Positions 43,330 through 52,014 of a stretch of 64,000 nt of DNA are shown in pieces. The notes beneath the pieces are model-generated. The model was not told the DNA's origin. It saw only the letters and a program-made list of their open reading frames with translations, and searched no databases. A program made the position numbers and the translations under genes. This DNA is from Deinococcus apachensis DSM 19763 (lineage in GTDB: Bacteria > Deinococcota > Deinococci > Deinococcales > Deinococcaceae). The stretch covers positions 55,313 to 119,312 of the forward strand of contig NZ_KB906410.1 in the NCBI RefSeq assembly GCF_000381345.1, written 5' to 3'. Every line of letters starts with the position of its first letter. Within the stretch, counting starts at the first letter, position 1.

Positions 43330-43380
43330 TCAGGCCCGGAGCGAACCGAACCAATAAAAAAACGCGGCGCTGAAGGACAT
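43330..43380 (-). CDS. Aromatic leader peptide of the DAHP synthase attenuator
   Basis: A 16-codon frame, MSFSAAFFYWFGSLRA, holds five aromatic codons in a row (Phe-Phe-Tyr-Trp-Phe). Its last codons (CTC CGG GCC TGA) contain the antiterminator segment, so a ribosome that finishes would mask it, while one stalled at FFYWF would leave it free. There is no Shine-Dalgarno; a TAGACT box (43387-43392) six bases before the ATG could be the -10 of a leaderless transcript, a form common in Deinococcus. Confidence 0.8.
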   Translation of the reverse strand: MSFSAAFFYWFGSLRA

Positions 43381-43511
43381 GGGGGAAGTCTACGGCGGGC
43401 GGAATGAAAGCGGCCCAGCCCGTCTAGTCGGGCCTTCGGTCTGCCTTCACATCCCGAAAAACCGTGTCCCTGGCGGGAACTCGCGTGGCCCTGGGACCGT
43501 ACTCTGAGGGG

Positions 43512-44189
43512 ATGAAACGCTCCATCACCCTCCTCCTGACCACCCTCGCGCTCGCCGCAGGGGTTGCCGACGCCGGGCGGCGCAGCGGCGGGGGCTTCGG
43601 CGGCAGCCGCAGTTCCGGCGGGTTCAGCATCCCGCGCAGCAGCGGCAGCACCTACCGCGCCCCGCCCCCGGTCCCCCGCAACACGCCGTCTGGAAATACC
43701 TACACGGCCCCCCGCTCGACCCCTCCCGCCACGCGCACCCCGAGCACCACGCAGCGCAGCACGACAAGCGGCGCAACGAGCACGGCGAACCGGGCGGCAG
43801 CGGCCCGCGTCACGCCGACCCAGCTCAACGGGTGGAAGAACGTGCGGCTGCCCGCGGGCGTGCCCCGCAGCGCGATCACCTACAGTGCCACGCCCAGCAG
43901 CCAGTATCGCTATCAGCTCTCGCCGGGCCGCTACTTCCCCTACCCGCAGAGCTACTACAAGAGCCGCGGCATCGGGTACGACATCCTGAAGTACGCCCTG
44001 ATCTTCACGGCGGTGAGCAGCGTGGCGAATGCCATCAACGGGCCGGACGTGATCGTGAACAACGGGGGCCTGCCCGGAAACGGTCCGGTCGTCGTGCAGC
44101 AGCAGGGGCCGAACCTCTGGACCTACGTGGGCGTGGGCTTTCTCGCCGCTGCCGCCGGGTGGTTCCTGCTGGGGCGGCGCCGCCGCTGA
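43512..44189 (+). CDS. Secreted Gly/Ser/Thr-rich protein with C-terminal membrane anchor
   Basis: The 225-residue protein (start MKRSITLLLTTLALAAGVAD) has a signal peptide. A ~90-residue low-complexity segment rich in Gly, Ser, Arg, Thr and Pro (GRRSGGGFGGSRSSGGFSIP) follows. The middle is Tyr-rich (SQYRYQLSPGRYFPYPQSYY). The protein ends in a hydrophobic segment (TYVGVGFLAAAAGWFLLG) and RRRR. That tail looks like a membrane anchor with positive stop-transfer. No enzyme motif is visible. The frame is open upstream to 43464, but the signal peptide places the start here. Confidence 0.75.
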   Translation: MKRSITLLLTTLALAAGVADAGRRSGGGFGGSRSSGGFSIPRSSGSTYRAPPPVPRNTPSGNTYTAPRSTPPATRTPSTTQRSTTSGATSTANRAAAARVTPTQLNGWKNVRLPAGVPRSAITYSATPSSQYRYQLSPGRYFPYPQSYYKSRGIGYDILKYALIFTAVSSVANAINGPDVIVNNGGLPGNGPVVVQQQGPNLWTYVGVGFLAAAAGWFLLGRRRR

Positions 44190-44199
44190 TTCTTCCTGA

Positions 44200-44230
44200 G
44201 CGCCGCCCGGATCCTCGTGCCGGGCGGCGC
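44200..44230 (+). terminator. Strong hairpin after the Gly/Ser-rich protein gene
   Basis: A perfect 11-base stem GCGCCGCCCGG / CCGGGCGGCGC with a 9-base loop lies 11 bases after the stop. It lacks a U-run, so its strength as a terminator is uncertain. Confidence 0.5.
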
Positions 44231-44417
44231 CGCGCTCTTCCCACCGTCGCTTACACTGGATTTCGGTCGGGGCGTCCTGCGCTGCCCGAGGACGCTGGGG
44301 CCGGAGGGGGACGGCCGCCGCCCACCCTTTCGCATACGCGGCGCCCCGCTGCTGCCCGGCGCCGCGACCTGAGGTGACGATGGCGGGACAGACGAACTTT
44401 TTCCACCCGGGCGGGCC

Positions 44418-46754
44418 ATGACGCTCGCCGTCTTTCTCCCCTTTCTGTTCGCCGCGCTCTGCGCCGGGCTGGGGCCGCGCCTGGGCCGCCGCACGGGGTA
44501 CGTGGCCGCGCTCGCCTTCGTGCCCGCGCTGCTCCTCGCCCTGCCGCTCTCCGCCATGCCCGCTGCCGTGCCCGCGCTGGAGGTCACCCGCTGGGTTCCC
44601 ACCCTGGACCTCGCCCTGGCCCTCCGGGGGGACGGCTTCTCGCTGCTGTTCGCGGTACTGATCGGCGTGATCGGCACGCTGGCGAGCCTTTACGCGGTCG
44701 CGTACCTCTCGGAGCGCGAACGCTTCGGGCGGTTTTACGCCTACCTGCTGCTTTTCGGCGGCTCGATGCTGGGGCTGGTCCTGAGTGACAACCTGATCGC
44801 CCTCTTCGGCTTCTGGGAGCTGACGAGCGTGACGAGCTTCCTGTTGATCGGGCTGTGGCACACCCGCTCGGCGGCGCGGGACGGGGCGGTCAAGGCCTTT
44901 CTGGTCAGCGCCCTGGGCGGCCTGGGCCTGCTCGCCGCCGTGGCGATGATCGGCATTGCGGGGGGCAGCACGTCGCTTTCCGGGCTGAATCTGGAGGCCC
45001 TGCGCGCCTCTCCCCTCTTCGTGCCCGCCCTGCTGCTCACCCTCCTCGCGGCGTTCACGAAGAGTGCCCAGCTCCCCTTCCACCTCTGGCTCCCGACGGC
45101 GATGGAGGCGCCCACGCCCGTCTCCGCCTTCCTGCACTCGGCGACGATGGTGAAGGCGGGCGTCTTGCTCGTCGCCAAGTTCGGACTGCTGTTCGGCTCC
45201 TCGGCACTGTGGAGCGGGATCATCGTGCCCGTGGGGCTCGCCACGCTGGTCTGGGGGGCGTGGATCGCGCTGCGGCAGACGGACCTCAAGGCGCTGCTCG
45301 CCTACTCCACCGTCTCGCAGCTCGGCCTGCTCATGAGCCTGTACGGGCTGGCGGACGCGGAGGGGAAGTTTGCGGCGACCGCGCACCTGCTCAACCACGC
45401 GGCCTTCAAGGCGGCCCTCTTCTTCGTGGTGGGCATCATCGACCACGAGACGGGGACGCGGGAAATTCCGCTGCTGGGCGGGCTGAGAAAGGCCTTGCCC
45501 CTCACCTTCGCCGCCGCGCTCCTCGCTTCTCTCAGCATGGCGGGGGTGCCGCCCCTGGGGGGCTTCATCTCGAAGGAGCTGTTCTACGAGGCGATGCTGC
45601 ACCGGGGGCCGGTCTTTATCGCAGTCGCCATGCTGGGGAGTGCGCTCACCTTCGCGTACTCCTTCCGGCTGCTCCGGGTGTTCTGGGGACCGCCGCGCCA
45701 CCCGGTAGGTGCCGAACCACACGAGGCCCCGCCCGGGCTGCTCGTGCCCGCCGGACTGCTGACCCTGACCGCCCTCACCTTCGGCCTGCTGCCGGGCAGT
45801 GCCGAGGCCCTAACACGGACGGCGCAGAACGCGCTGGACTTCGCCGCGTACAGGGGACACCTCCAGCTCTGGCACGGGGTCACGCCCGCGCTGCTCGCCA
45901 CGCTCCTGACCTGGGGGCTGGGTGCGGGACTGATCGGGCAGGCCGGGCGGGTGGCGATCCTGCAGCGGCGCCTCACCCCGCGGGTGAACGCCAATACGGT
46001 GTATTACGCGCTGACCGAGGGAGTGAACGTCCTGTCCAGCCGCCTGATCGCCCGCACCCAGGGGCTCGCGCTGCCCGACCAGCTCCGAATCATGCTGGGG
46101 GCCGCCGCCCTGATCGCCGGGTACGCGGTGTGGCGGGCGCCGCAGGTCTTCCACCCGATTGGGACGCCGCCGCTCGCGCTGCTGCCCATCGCGGCGCTGC
46201 TCGTCGCTGGAGCGGTCGGGGTGCTGCTCGCCCACAGCCGCCTGACCGCCGTGGTCGTGACCGGGCTGACGGGCTTTGGGAGCGCCGCCGCTTTCCTGGG
46301 GCTGCGCGCACCCGACCTGGCGCTGACGCAACTGCTCGTGGAGGCGGTGACGGTGATCCTCTACCTGCTCGCCTTCCGCTACCTGCCGCGCGGCGGTGAC
46401 CTGCCCCGCGCCCGCTGGCGGCTGCGCCTGGACCTCCTGCTGGCGGCCTCGATGGGCCTGGGGGCCACCCTGCTCGTGCTGGCGGGCGTGCGCTTCCTGG
46501 CCCCGCCGATCTCGCCGTACTACCTGGCGAACAGCTATGAACTCGCTGGAGGCCGGAACGTGGTGAACGTCCTGCTGGTGGACTTCCGGGGCTTCGACAC
46601 CCTGGGCGAGATCGTGGTCGTCGGCACGGTCGCGCTCGCCGTGCTGGCCCTGGTGCGGCTGGGCAAGGGGGGCCGCCCGAGACTGGAGGCCAGTGCCCCC
46701 CCACCTTCCCCGGACACTCCCCCGGCTCCCCCCAGGATCAAGGAGGAGGCATGA
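44418..46754 (+). CDS. mrpA: Mrp-type Na+/H+ antiporter subunit A
   Basis: The 778-residue multi-pass membrane protein resembles NuoL at the N-terminus (LSERERFGRFYAYLLLFGGS, DNLIALFGFWELTSVTSFLL, KSAQLPFHLWLPTAMEAPTP, VSAFLHSATMVKAGVLLVAK). Its C-terminal part is DUF4040/MbhD and MbhE-like (APDLALTQLLVEAVTVILYL, NVLLVDFRGFDTLGEIVVVG). The conserved lysine and glutamate of the ion path are present (TMVKAG, WELTS). It is the largest subunit of the seven-gene Na+/H+ antiporter encoded by mrpA-G. mrpB overlaps its end by four bases. Confidence 0.93.
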   Translation: MTLAVFLPFLFAALCAGLGPRLGRRTGYVAALAFVPALLLALPLSAMPAAVPALEVTRWVPTLDLALALRGDGFSLLFAVLIGVIGTLASLYAVAYLSERERFGRFYAYLLLFGGSMLGLVLSDNLIALFGFWELTSVTSFLLIGLWHTRSAARDGAVKAFLVSALGGLGLLAAVAMIGIAGGSTSLSGLNLEALRASPLFVPALLLTLLAAFTKSAQLPFHLWLPTAMEAPTPVSAFLHSATMVKAGVLLVAKFGLLFGSSALWSGIIVPVGLATLVWGAWIALRQTDLKALLAYSTVSQLGLLMSLYGLADAEGKFAATAHLLNHAAFKAALFFVVGIIDHETGTREIPLLGGLRKALPLTFAAALLASLSMAGVPPLGGFISKELFYEAMLHRGPVFIAVAMLGSALTFAYSFRLLRVFWGPPRHPVGAEPHEAPPGLLVPAGLLTLTALTFGLLPGSAEALTRTAQNALDFAAYRGHLQLWHGVTPALLATLLTWGLGAGLIGQAGRVAILQRRLTPRVNANTVYYALTEGVNVLSSRLIARTQGLALPDQLRIMLGAAALIAGYAVWRAPQVFHPIGTPPLALLPIAALLVAGAVGVLLAHSRLTAVVVTGLTGFGSAAAFLGLRAPDLALTQLLVEAVTVILYLLAFRYLPRGGDLPRARWRLRLDLLLAASMGLGATLLVLAGVRFLAPPISPYYLANSYELAGGRNVVNVLLVDFRGFDTLGEIVVVGTVALAVLALVRLGKGGRPRLEASAPPPSPDTPPAPPRIKEEA

Positions 46755-47245
46755 GCCGCGAGAACCCGACTCCCGCTCCCGGTGCCCGCCGCGGGCCGAC
46801 CCCCCCGCCCCTGACGGGCGACCCCATCCTGCGGACGGTGAGCCGCGCGGTCTTCGCGTTGGTGATCCTCTTCGCGCTGCTGCTGCTGTGGCGCGGGCAC
46901 AACGCGCCGGGCGGGGGCTTTATCGCGGGGCTGATGACCGCCGCCGCCCTGATCCTGCACCGCATCGCCTACGGGCACTCCGCCCTGCGGCTCGACCCGG
47001 CCCGGCTGGTGCCCTGGGGGCTGGCGCTGTCCTTCCTGACCGGGCTGGTGCCCTACCTCCTGGGCAGGCCCTTTCTCAAGAGTGACTACGGGTACATCAC
47101 CACCGCCCTGACCGGCAAGTTCGAGTGGGCGAGCGCGCTGCTCTTCGACCTGGGGGTGTACCTCGTGGTGGTGGGCGGGAGTCTTGCCATCGCCTACGGG
47201 CTCGCCGAGGTAAACCCGCAGGAACGGGTGGAGGACGACCAGTGA
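46751..47245 (+). CDS. mrpB: Mrp antiporter subunit B
   Basis: The 164-residue protein has an MnhB domain with four hydrophobic helices (VFALVILFALLLLWRGHNAP, GGGFIAGLMTAAALILHRIA, LVPWGLALSFLTGLVPYLLG, ASALLFDLGVYLVVVGGSLA). The first 30 residues are a Pro-rich soluble extension. The ATG overlaps mrpA (ATGA) behind AAGGAGG. The gap to mrpC is 289 bases, unusual for this operon, and contains the dispersed repeat. Confidence 0.92.
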   Translation: MSRENPTPAPGARRGPTPPPLTGDPILRTVSRAVFALVILFALLLLWRGHNAPGGGFIAGLMTAAALILHRIAYGHSALRLDPARLVPWGLALSFLTGLVPYLLGRPFLKSDYGYITTALTGKFEWASALLFDLGVYLVVVGGSLAIAYGLAEVNPQERVEDDQ

Positions 47246-47358
47246 GGGGCATTTTTTGTCGGTCTGGGACGGGGGTGGCGCGCTGTTCGGGCGGGAAAAG
47301 AGCCTGTTTTAGGAACGGCCTCATTGACGCCGAGAGGCGCTGGCCGGGCGTTTGCGTT

Positions 47359-47425
47359 CCCCCCTCTGCTCCGCAGCTCTGCGAGTCCCAGCCTCCCCCG
47401 CAAGGGGGGAGGAGCAGAAACTCCA
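47359..47425 (+). repeat. Structured dispersed repeat, copy 1 (between mrpB and mrpC)
   Basis: It contains CAGCTCTGCGAGTCCCAGCC, then the hairpin CCTCCCCC GCAA GGGGGGAGG and an outer CTGCTCC/GGAGCAG pairing. It shares CCCCCTCT, AGTCCCAGCCTCCC and the GGGGGAGGAGCA arm with the copy at 50817-50877. The stem changes on both sides between copies, which suggests that the structure is kept. Confidence 0.75.
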
Positions 47426-47534
47426 CCTTCACTGGGGCGATGCGAACCACCGGTCAACTTCTGAGGCAGGCTCTGAAACCCCCCGGGCTGGTCGCTGGCC
47501 GCTGGTCGCCCTCCGCCCCCCCGGAGGCCCGCTG

Positions 47535-47999
47535 ATGGAGACCCTCTTCGCCCTCCTGATCGGCCTCCTCATCGGCACGGGCGTCTTCCTGCTGCTGTCA
47601 CGCTCGATTGTGCGGGTGGTGCTGGGGCTGAGCTTTATCACCTACGGGGGCAACCTGGCGATCCTGACGGTGGCCGGTCTGCGCGAGGACGCGCCGCCGC
47701 TGCTGACCCTGCGCGGGCCGTACGTGGACCCGCTGCCCCAGGCGCTGATCCTGACCGCCATCGTGATCGGGTTCGCCACGACGGCGCTGGTGCTCACCGT
47801 CGCCCTGCGCGCGTACCAAGTCGCGGGGCACGACGACGTGGAGGCGTTCGGCGACAGCCTGGCGCGCGACCCCGACGCGCAGCTCGATCTGGCCGCCGAC
47901 CCCGAGCACCAGGGTCCCGACCGGCCCGACCCGGCGGAGACCCAGGTCTTCGTGCTGGCTGCCGTGCCCCGGGTCCGCCTCCCGGAGGACGGGCCGTGA
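47535..47999 (+). CDS. mrpC: Mrp antiporter subunit C
   Basis: The 154-residue protein is NuoK-like with three membrane spans (LFALLIGLLIGTGVFLLLSR, VVLGLSFITYGGNLAIL, LPQALILTAIVIGFATTALV). A ~45-residue acidic soluble tail follows. The ATG at 47535 has GGAGG in front; the frame is open upstream to 47352, but that part is the repeat. It overlaps mrpD by four bases (GTGA). Confidence 0.92.
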   Translation: METLFALLIGLLIGTGVFLLLSRSIVRVVLGLSFITYGGNLAILTVAGLREDAPPLLTLRGPYVDPLPQALILTAIVIGFATTALVLTVALRAYQVAGHDDVEAFGDSLARDPDAQLDLAADPEHQGPDRPDPAETQVFVLAAVPRVRLPEDGP

Positions 48000-49531
48000 G
48001 CCCCCTCGCCTGGCTGACCCTCGCCCCCATCCTCACGCCGCTGGGCTTCGGGCTGGGGCTGCTGTGGCCGTGGAGGCGTCCGGTGCGGGTGGGGCTCGCG
48101 CTGGCGGGCACCGGGCTCACGCTCGCCTTCGCGCTGGGGCTGCTCCTCGCTACGGCGGACGGCACGGTGCTGGTGGGGGAACTCGGCGGCTGGCCCGCCC
48201 CCTTCGGCATCGTGATGACCGCCGACCGCCTCACGGCCTGGGTCAGCGTGCTGGGCGCGGTGAGTGCCCTCCTCGCCGTGTGGCAGGCCGCCGCCGACCC
48301 CGACCCGGCGCGGGAGAAACACCACCTCTTCGCCCTGATGCAGTTCCTGTTCGCGGGGGTGCAGCTCTCGTTCCTGACCGGGGACCTCTTCAACCTGTTC
48401 GTGGCCTTCGAGGTGATGCTGGTGGCCTCCTACGCGCTGGCGGTGCTGGGCTCGACGCGGGAGCAACTGCGCGAGGGCTTCCGCTACATCGTTATGAACC
48501 TCGCCGCCTCGGCGCTGCTGGTGGTCGCGTGCGGGCTCGCGTACGGGGTGCTGGGGACGCTCAACCTCGCGCACCTCGCCCAGCGGTCGGCGGAACTGGG
48601 GCCGAATACAACCGTCACCGCCGTGGGGGTCCTGCTGCTGATCGTGTTCGCCACGAAGGGGGCGCTCTTCCCGTTGGGCTTCTGGCTGCCGGGCACGTAT
48701 CCGGCGCTGCCGCCCGCCGTGGGCACCTTTTTCGCGGCGGTGCTCACCAAGGTCGGCGTGTACGCCCTGCTGCGGGTGTTCACGACCGTGTTCGCCCAGG
48801 AGGCGGGGGTGACGAACACGCTGCTGCTGCTGCTGGGCACGGTGACGATGCTGTACGGGGCGCTGGGGGCGGCCTCGCAGCGGGAGTGGCGGCGCATCCT
48901 GTCCTTCCTGGTGGTGAGCTCGGTGGGTTACCTCGCCTTCGGGCTGGGGGTGGGGACCGCTGAGGCCGTGCGGGCGAGCGTGGGGTACTTCGCGGTCAGC
49001 GTGCTTGTCACGACCGCCCTCTTCTCCATCGCCACCGTCGCCGAACGGGCGAGCGGCTCGCGGCTGGTGCGGGTGCGGGGGATGCTCGACGCGCTGCCGC
49101 TGCTCGCCGGGTGCTTCCTGCTGTGTGCGCTGACGGTGGCGGGGCTGCCCCCCAGCGGGGGCTTCGTGGCGAAGTACGCGCTCGTGCGGGCGGGGCTGGC
49201 CGAAGGGTCGCTCCTGGCGCTGCTGGCGGTGGCGAGCGCCCTGCTGAGCAGCCTGATCACCCTGTACGCGATGCTCAACGTCTGGCGCGGCTTCTTCTGG
49301 GGCCAGCACCCGACCTGGCTCCCGATCTACCGGGTGCCGCGTCCGCTGCGCGCCTCCGCCTACGCGGCCTCCGCGCTCGTGGCGGGGCTGACCGTCTTCG
49401 CCGGGCCGCTCTTCGCCCGGGCCGACGCCACCGCCGCCGAACTGCGGGACAACATGCGCTATATCCGGGGCGTGCTGGGCGACCGGCCCGTGGTGATTCC
49501 CGAGCCGCCGACCGGGGAGGAGGTCAAATGA
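47996..49531 (+). CDS. mrpD: Mrp antiporter subunit D
   Basis: The 511-residue NuoM/NuoN-like protein has about fourteen spans. It includes LFNLFVAFEVMLVASYALAV (conserved Glu), FATKGALFPLGFWLPGTYPA (conserved Lys), VLTKVGVYALLRVF and PPSGGFVAKYALVRAG. With MrpA it forms the proton/sodium path. The start is GTG overlapping mrpC, and its end overlaps mrpE by four bases. Confidence 0.94.
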   Translation: MSPLAWLTLAPILTPLGFGLGLLWPWRRPVRVGLALAGTGLTLAFALGLLLATADGTVLVGELGGWPAPFGIVMTADRLTAWVSVLGAVSALLAVWQAAADPDPAREKHHLFALMQFLFAGVQLSFLTGDLFNLFVAFEVMLVASYALAVLGSTREQLREGFRYIVMNLAASALLVVACGLAYGVLGTLNLAHLAQRSAELGPNTTVTAVGVLLLIVFATKGALFPLGFWLPGTYPALPPAVGTFFAAVLTKVGVYALLRVFTTVFAQEAGVTNTLLLLLGTVTMLYGALGAASQREWRRILSFLVVSSVGYLAFGLGVGTAEAVRASVGYFAVSVLVTTALFSIATVAERASGSRLVRVRGMLDALPLLAGCFLLCALTVAGLPPSGGFVAKYALVRAGLAEGSLLALLAVASALLSSLITLYAMLNVWRGFFWGQHPTWLPIYRVPRPLRASAYAASALVAGLTVFAGPLFARADATAAELRDNMRYIRGVLGDRPVVIPEPPTGEEVK

Positions 49532-50028
49532 GGGGCTTTACCCTCAACCTCCTGCTCGCCGTGGTGTGGGCGCTCTTCGCCGGGGAGGTCAGCCTGCGGG
49601 AACTGACCATCGGCTTCGCGCTGGGCTTTGCCATCCTGGCGCTGTTCCCCTGGGCGCTGGGCACGGGCGAGTACGTCCGCCGCGTGTTCGCCGGGCTGAG
49701 CTTCCTGGGCTTTTTCCTGCGCGAACTCACGGTGGCGAACGCCCACGTCGCCCTGCTCGCCCTGCGGTCCCGGCCCGAGCTCCACCCCATGATCGTGGCC
49801 GTGCCGCTGCGTGTGCGGGGTGAGGGGGCGCTGACCTTCCTCGCCGCCATCATCGGCCTGATGCCCGGCACCGTCGTCCTGGGCTTCAGCCCGGACCGGC
49901 GCATTCTCTATGCCCACGCTATCGGCACCCTCAGCGCCGAGAGTGCCCACGCCTCCATCCTGGAGGTGGAGGAGCGCCTGCTGCGGGTCGTCTCGCCCCA
50001 CCCCGCCCCCCCGGAGGTCCGCCCGTGA
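49528..50028 (+). CDS. mrpE: Mrp antiporter subunit E
   Basis: The 166-residue protein (MRGFTLNLLLAVVWALFAGE) has an MnhE domain: two N-terminal spans and a cytoplasmic C-terminal part with LTFLAAIIGLMPGTVVLGFS. The ATG overlaps the mrpD stop (ATGA). It ends overlapping mrpF. Confidence 0.92.
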   Translation: MRGFTLNLLLAVVWALFAGEVSLRELTIGFALGFAILALFPWALGTGEYVRRVFAGLSFLGFFLRELTVANAHVALLALRSRPELHPMIVAVPLRVRGEGALTFLAAIIGLMPGTVVLGFSPDRRILYAHAIGTLSAESAHASILEVEERLLRVVSPHPAPPEVRP

Positions 50029-50285
50029 TCGTCAATCTCGCGCTCGGCATCGTCACCCTGTCCGTCCTGCTCGTCGCCTATCGGGTACTGCGGGGTCCCT
50101 CGTGGGGCGACCGCATCATGGCCTTCGACTTCCTGAGCGTGAACCTGGTCGTGCTGTTTGCCCTGATCGCCGTCAAGACCCGCCTCCTCGTGACCCTCGA
50201 CGCCGCGTTGGTGCTGAGCCTGCTGGGCTTCCTGTCCACCGTGGCCCTGACACGCTACCTGCTGGTGGGGCGGGTGATGCGGTGA
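50025..50285 (+). CDS. mrpF: Mrp antiporter subunit F
   Basis: The 86-residue protein has three spans (MIVNLALGIVTLSVLLVAYR, FDFLSVNLVVLFALIAVKTR, DAALVLSLLGFLSTVALTRY) and the MnhF RxLRGPSWGDRIMAFD motif. The start is GTG overlapping mrpE. Confidence 0.93.
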   Translation: MIVNLALGIVTLSVLLVAYRVLRGPSWGDRIMAFDFLSVNLVVLFALIAVKTRLLVTLDAALVLSLLGFLSTVALTRYLLVGRVMR

Positions 50286-50297
50286 GGGGGGGCAGCT

Positions 50298-50687
50298 ATG
50301 ACTGACTTTTACGCGCTGCGGGACATTCCCATCCTGATCGGGGCGTTTTTCGTGCTGACCGCCGCCGTCGGATTGGTGCGGTTTCCCGACCTGTACTCGC
50401 GGCTGCACGCGAGCAGCAAGCTGGTCACGCTGGGCTCGGCGGGCATCTTTCTGGGCGTGGCGCTGGAACTGGCGGACGCGGCGGCCTTCACACGGCTGGC
50501 AGCGGTGCTGCTCTTCCAGTTCCTCACCACGCCGCTGAGTGCTTACCTGATCGCCCAGGCCGCCTACCTGCGGGGCCTCGCGCCCAGGCTGGACGGCACC
50601 GACGAGTGGGGCGCGCTGGGCCAGGCCGATCAGGTGGCCCAGGCGGACCGAGACACGCAACGGGCGATGGCGGCGGAGAGGCCGTGA
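50298..50687 (+). CDS. mrpG: Mrp antiporter subunit G
   Basis: The 129-residue protein has an MnhG domain: three spans, the FFVLTAAVGLVRFPDLYSRL motif and HASSKLVTLGSAGIFLGVAL. A hydrophilic C-terminal tail follows. It is the last gene of the operon, 12 bases after mrpF, behind GGGGGG. Confidence 0.93.
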   Translation: MTDFYALRDIPILIGAFFVLTAAVGLVRFPDLYSRLHASSKLVTLGSAGIFLGVALELADAAAFTRLAAVLLFQFLTTPLSAYLIAQAAYLRGLAPRLDGTDEWGALGQADQVAQADRDTQRAMAAERP

Positions 50688-50816
50688 CCGGCTAGGCTAT
50701 GTCCTCGACACCGAGACCAAGGAGACAAGACCGAAACTCTTCAAGGTAGCCTTCCTGGTCTGGGTAAGTTTCCCGAGGTAGTGAAATCCTGTCGCGCCGG
50801 GATGGCGTGCTCGTTC

Positions 50817-50877
50817 ACCCCCTCTCCTGCGGAGCTGCACCAGTCCCAGCCTCCCTTCTCAAGGGGGAGGAGCAAAA
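50817..50877 (+). repeat. Structured dispersed repeat, copy 2 (after mrpG)
   Basis: It contains CAGTCCCAGCCTCCC and the hairpin CCTCCCTT CTC AAGGGGGAGG followed by AGCA, matching the copy at 47359-47425 over ~60 bases. Its position 130 bases after the operon end suggests it could act as, or disrupt, a 3' processing or termination signal. Confidence 0.7.
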
Positions 50878-50971
50878 ATTACGTCTCGAAGCTACGTTCC
50901 AGAACGTGGAGTTGGGAAGTCACCAAAACGGACCGGACCATTGCCAGTGGCCCACTCGGTGAGCCTTCCCC

Positions 50972-51962
50972 TCACGCCGCAGGCCGCGCGCCCTTCCCCC
51001 GCGTCCGCCACAGGCTGACGACCACGCCGCCCAGGATGGCGAGGGTCACGCCCAGGCTGATCGCCGGGTCGAGCTTGCCGTAGAACTGGTTGTAGAAGAT
51101 CTTGCCGCCGATGAACACCAGCACGAGCGCCAGCGCGGGCTTGAGGGCGGAGAAGCGGTGAATCAGGGCGTCGAGCGCGAAGTACAGGGCGCGCAGCCCC
51201 AGGATGGCGAAGATGTTGCTCGTGTACACGATGAAGGGGTCCTGGGTGATGGCAAAGATCGCCGGGATGGAGTCCACCGCGAACACGAGGTCGGCGGCCT
51301 CGACGAGCAGGAGGGCGAGCAGCAGCGGCGTGGCGTGCAGGCGCATCCGGCCCGCGGCATCGGGAAGGCAGGTGACAAAACGTGCGCCGTCGAGCTTCGG
51401 GCTGATCGGCATGACCCGGCGCAGGGCGCGGACGACGGGATGGCGCTCCAGGTCGGGCACCCCGTGGCCCCCTTTCACGAACAGCAGCCGCAGCCCCGTG
51501 AGCAGCAGAAACGCGCCGAAGACCCACATCACCCAGGCGAAGTTGCTCACCAGGGCGGCCCCGAGCCCGATCATGAGGCCGCGCAGCACGATCACGCCGA
51601 GAATGCCCCAGAAGAGGACCCGGTGCTGGAGGTGCCGGGGCACCGCGAGCGCCGCGAAGATCACGCTGATGACGAACACATTGTCGAGCGCGAGAGCCTT
51701 TTCCACTGCGAAGCCGGTCAGGTAAGCCATGCCGCTCCCTGGTCCCAGGACCACCCACACCCACGCGCCGAACAGCAGCGCGATAAGGATGTAGAAGGCG
51801 CTGAGCCCCAGGCTGGCCTTGACGCCAATCTCCTGCCCGGCGCCGTCCCAGCACCCCCAGGTCGAAGGCGAGAAGCCCTCCCACCAGCGTCAGGAACAGT
51901 GCCCACATCCACACCGGCTTGCCGAGCCAGAGGTCAAACAACCACGAAAAGCTTTGCTCCAT
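50972..51962 (-). CDS. terC: TerC-family membrane protein (frame break near 51840)
   Basis: The start MEQSFSWLFDLWLGKPVWMW to FDLGVLGRR is in one frame. The rest, from EIGVKASLGLSAFYI, is in another frame: EKALALDNVFVISVIFAALA, RHLQHRVLFWGILGVIVLRG, LLVEAADLVFAVDSIPAIFA and DPFIVYTSNIFAILGLRALY. Together they make a standard ~330-residue TerC/YkoY protein with its conserved acidic spans. Removing one base in GCCGGG (51837-51842) restores one frame. The family exports Mn2+ and protects against toxic oxyanions. A riboswitch-like leader lies upstream. Confidence 0.8.
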
Positions 51963-52014
51963 AAGGGGTCGAGTCTTTCCGGCCCCCGCCGCGCGGTGCC
52001 CGCCTGGGCAGCCC

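Noticed and set aside
44231..44417. Possible Na+-type riboswitch upstream of mrpA
   Set aside because: The stretch is GC-rich and can form hairpins, but I could not match it to any aptamer consensus.
43251..45722. 823-codon minus-strand frame
   Set aside because: It runs antisense through the secreted Gly/Ser protein and mrpA and reads as Arg/Gly/Gln-rich shadow sequence.
47642..49309. 555-codon minus-strand frame
   Set aside because: A shadow of mrpC and mrpD: His/Gln/Arg-rich translation with no domain.
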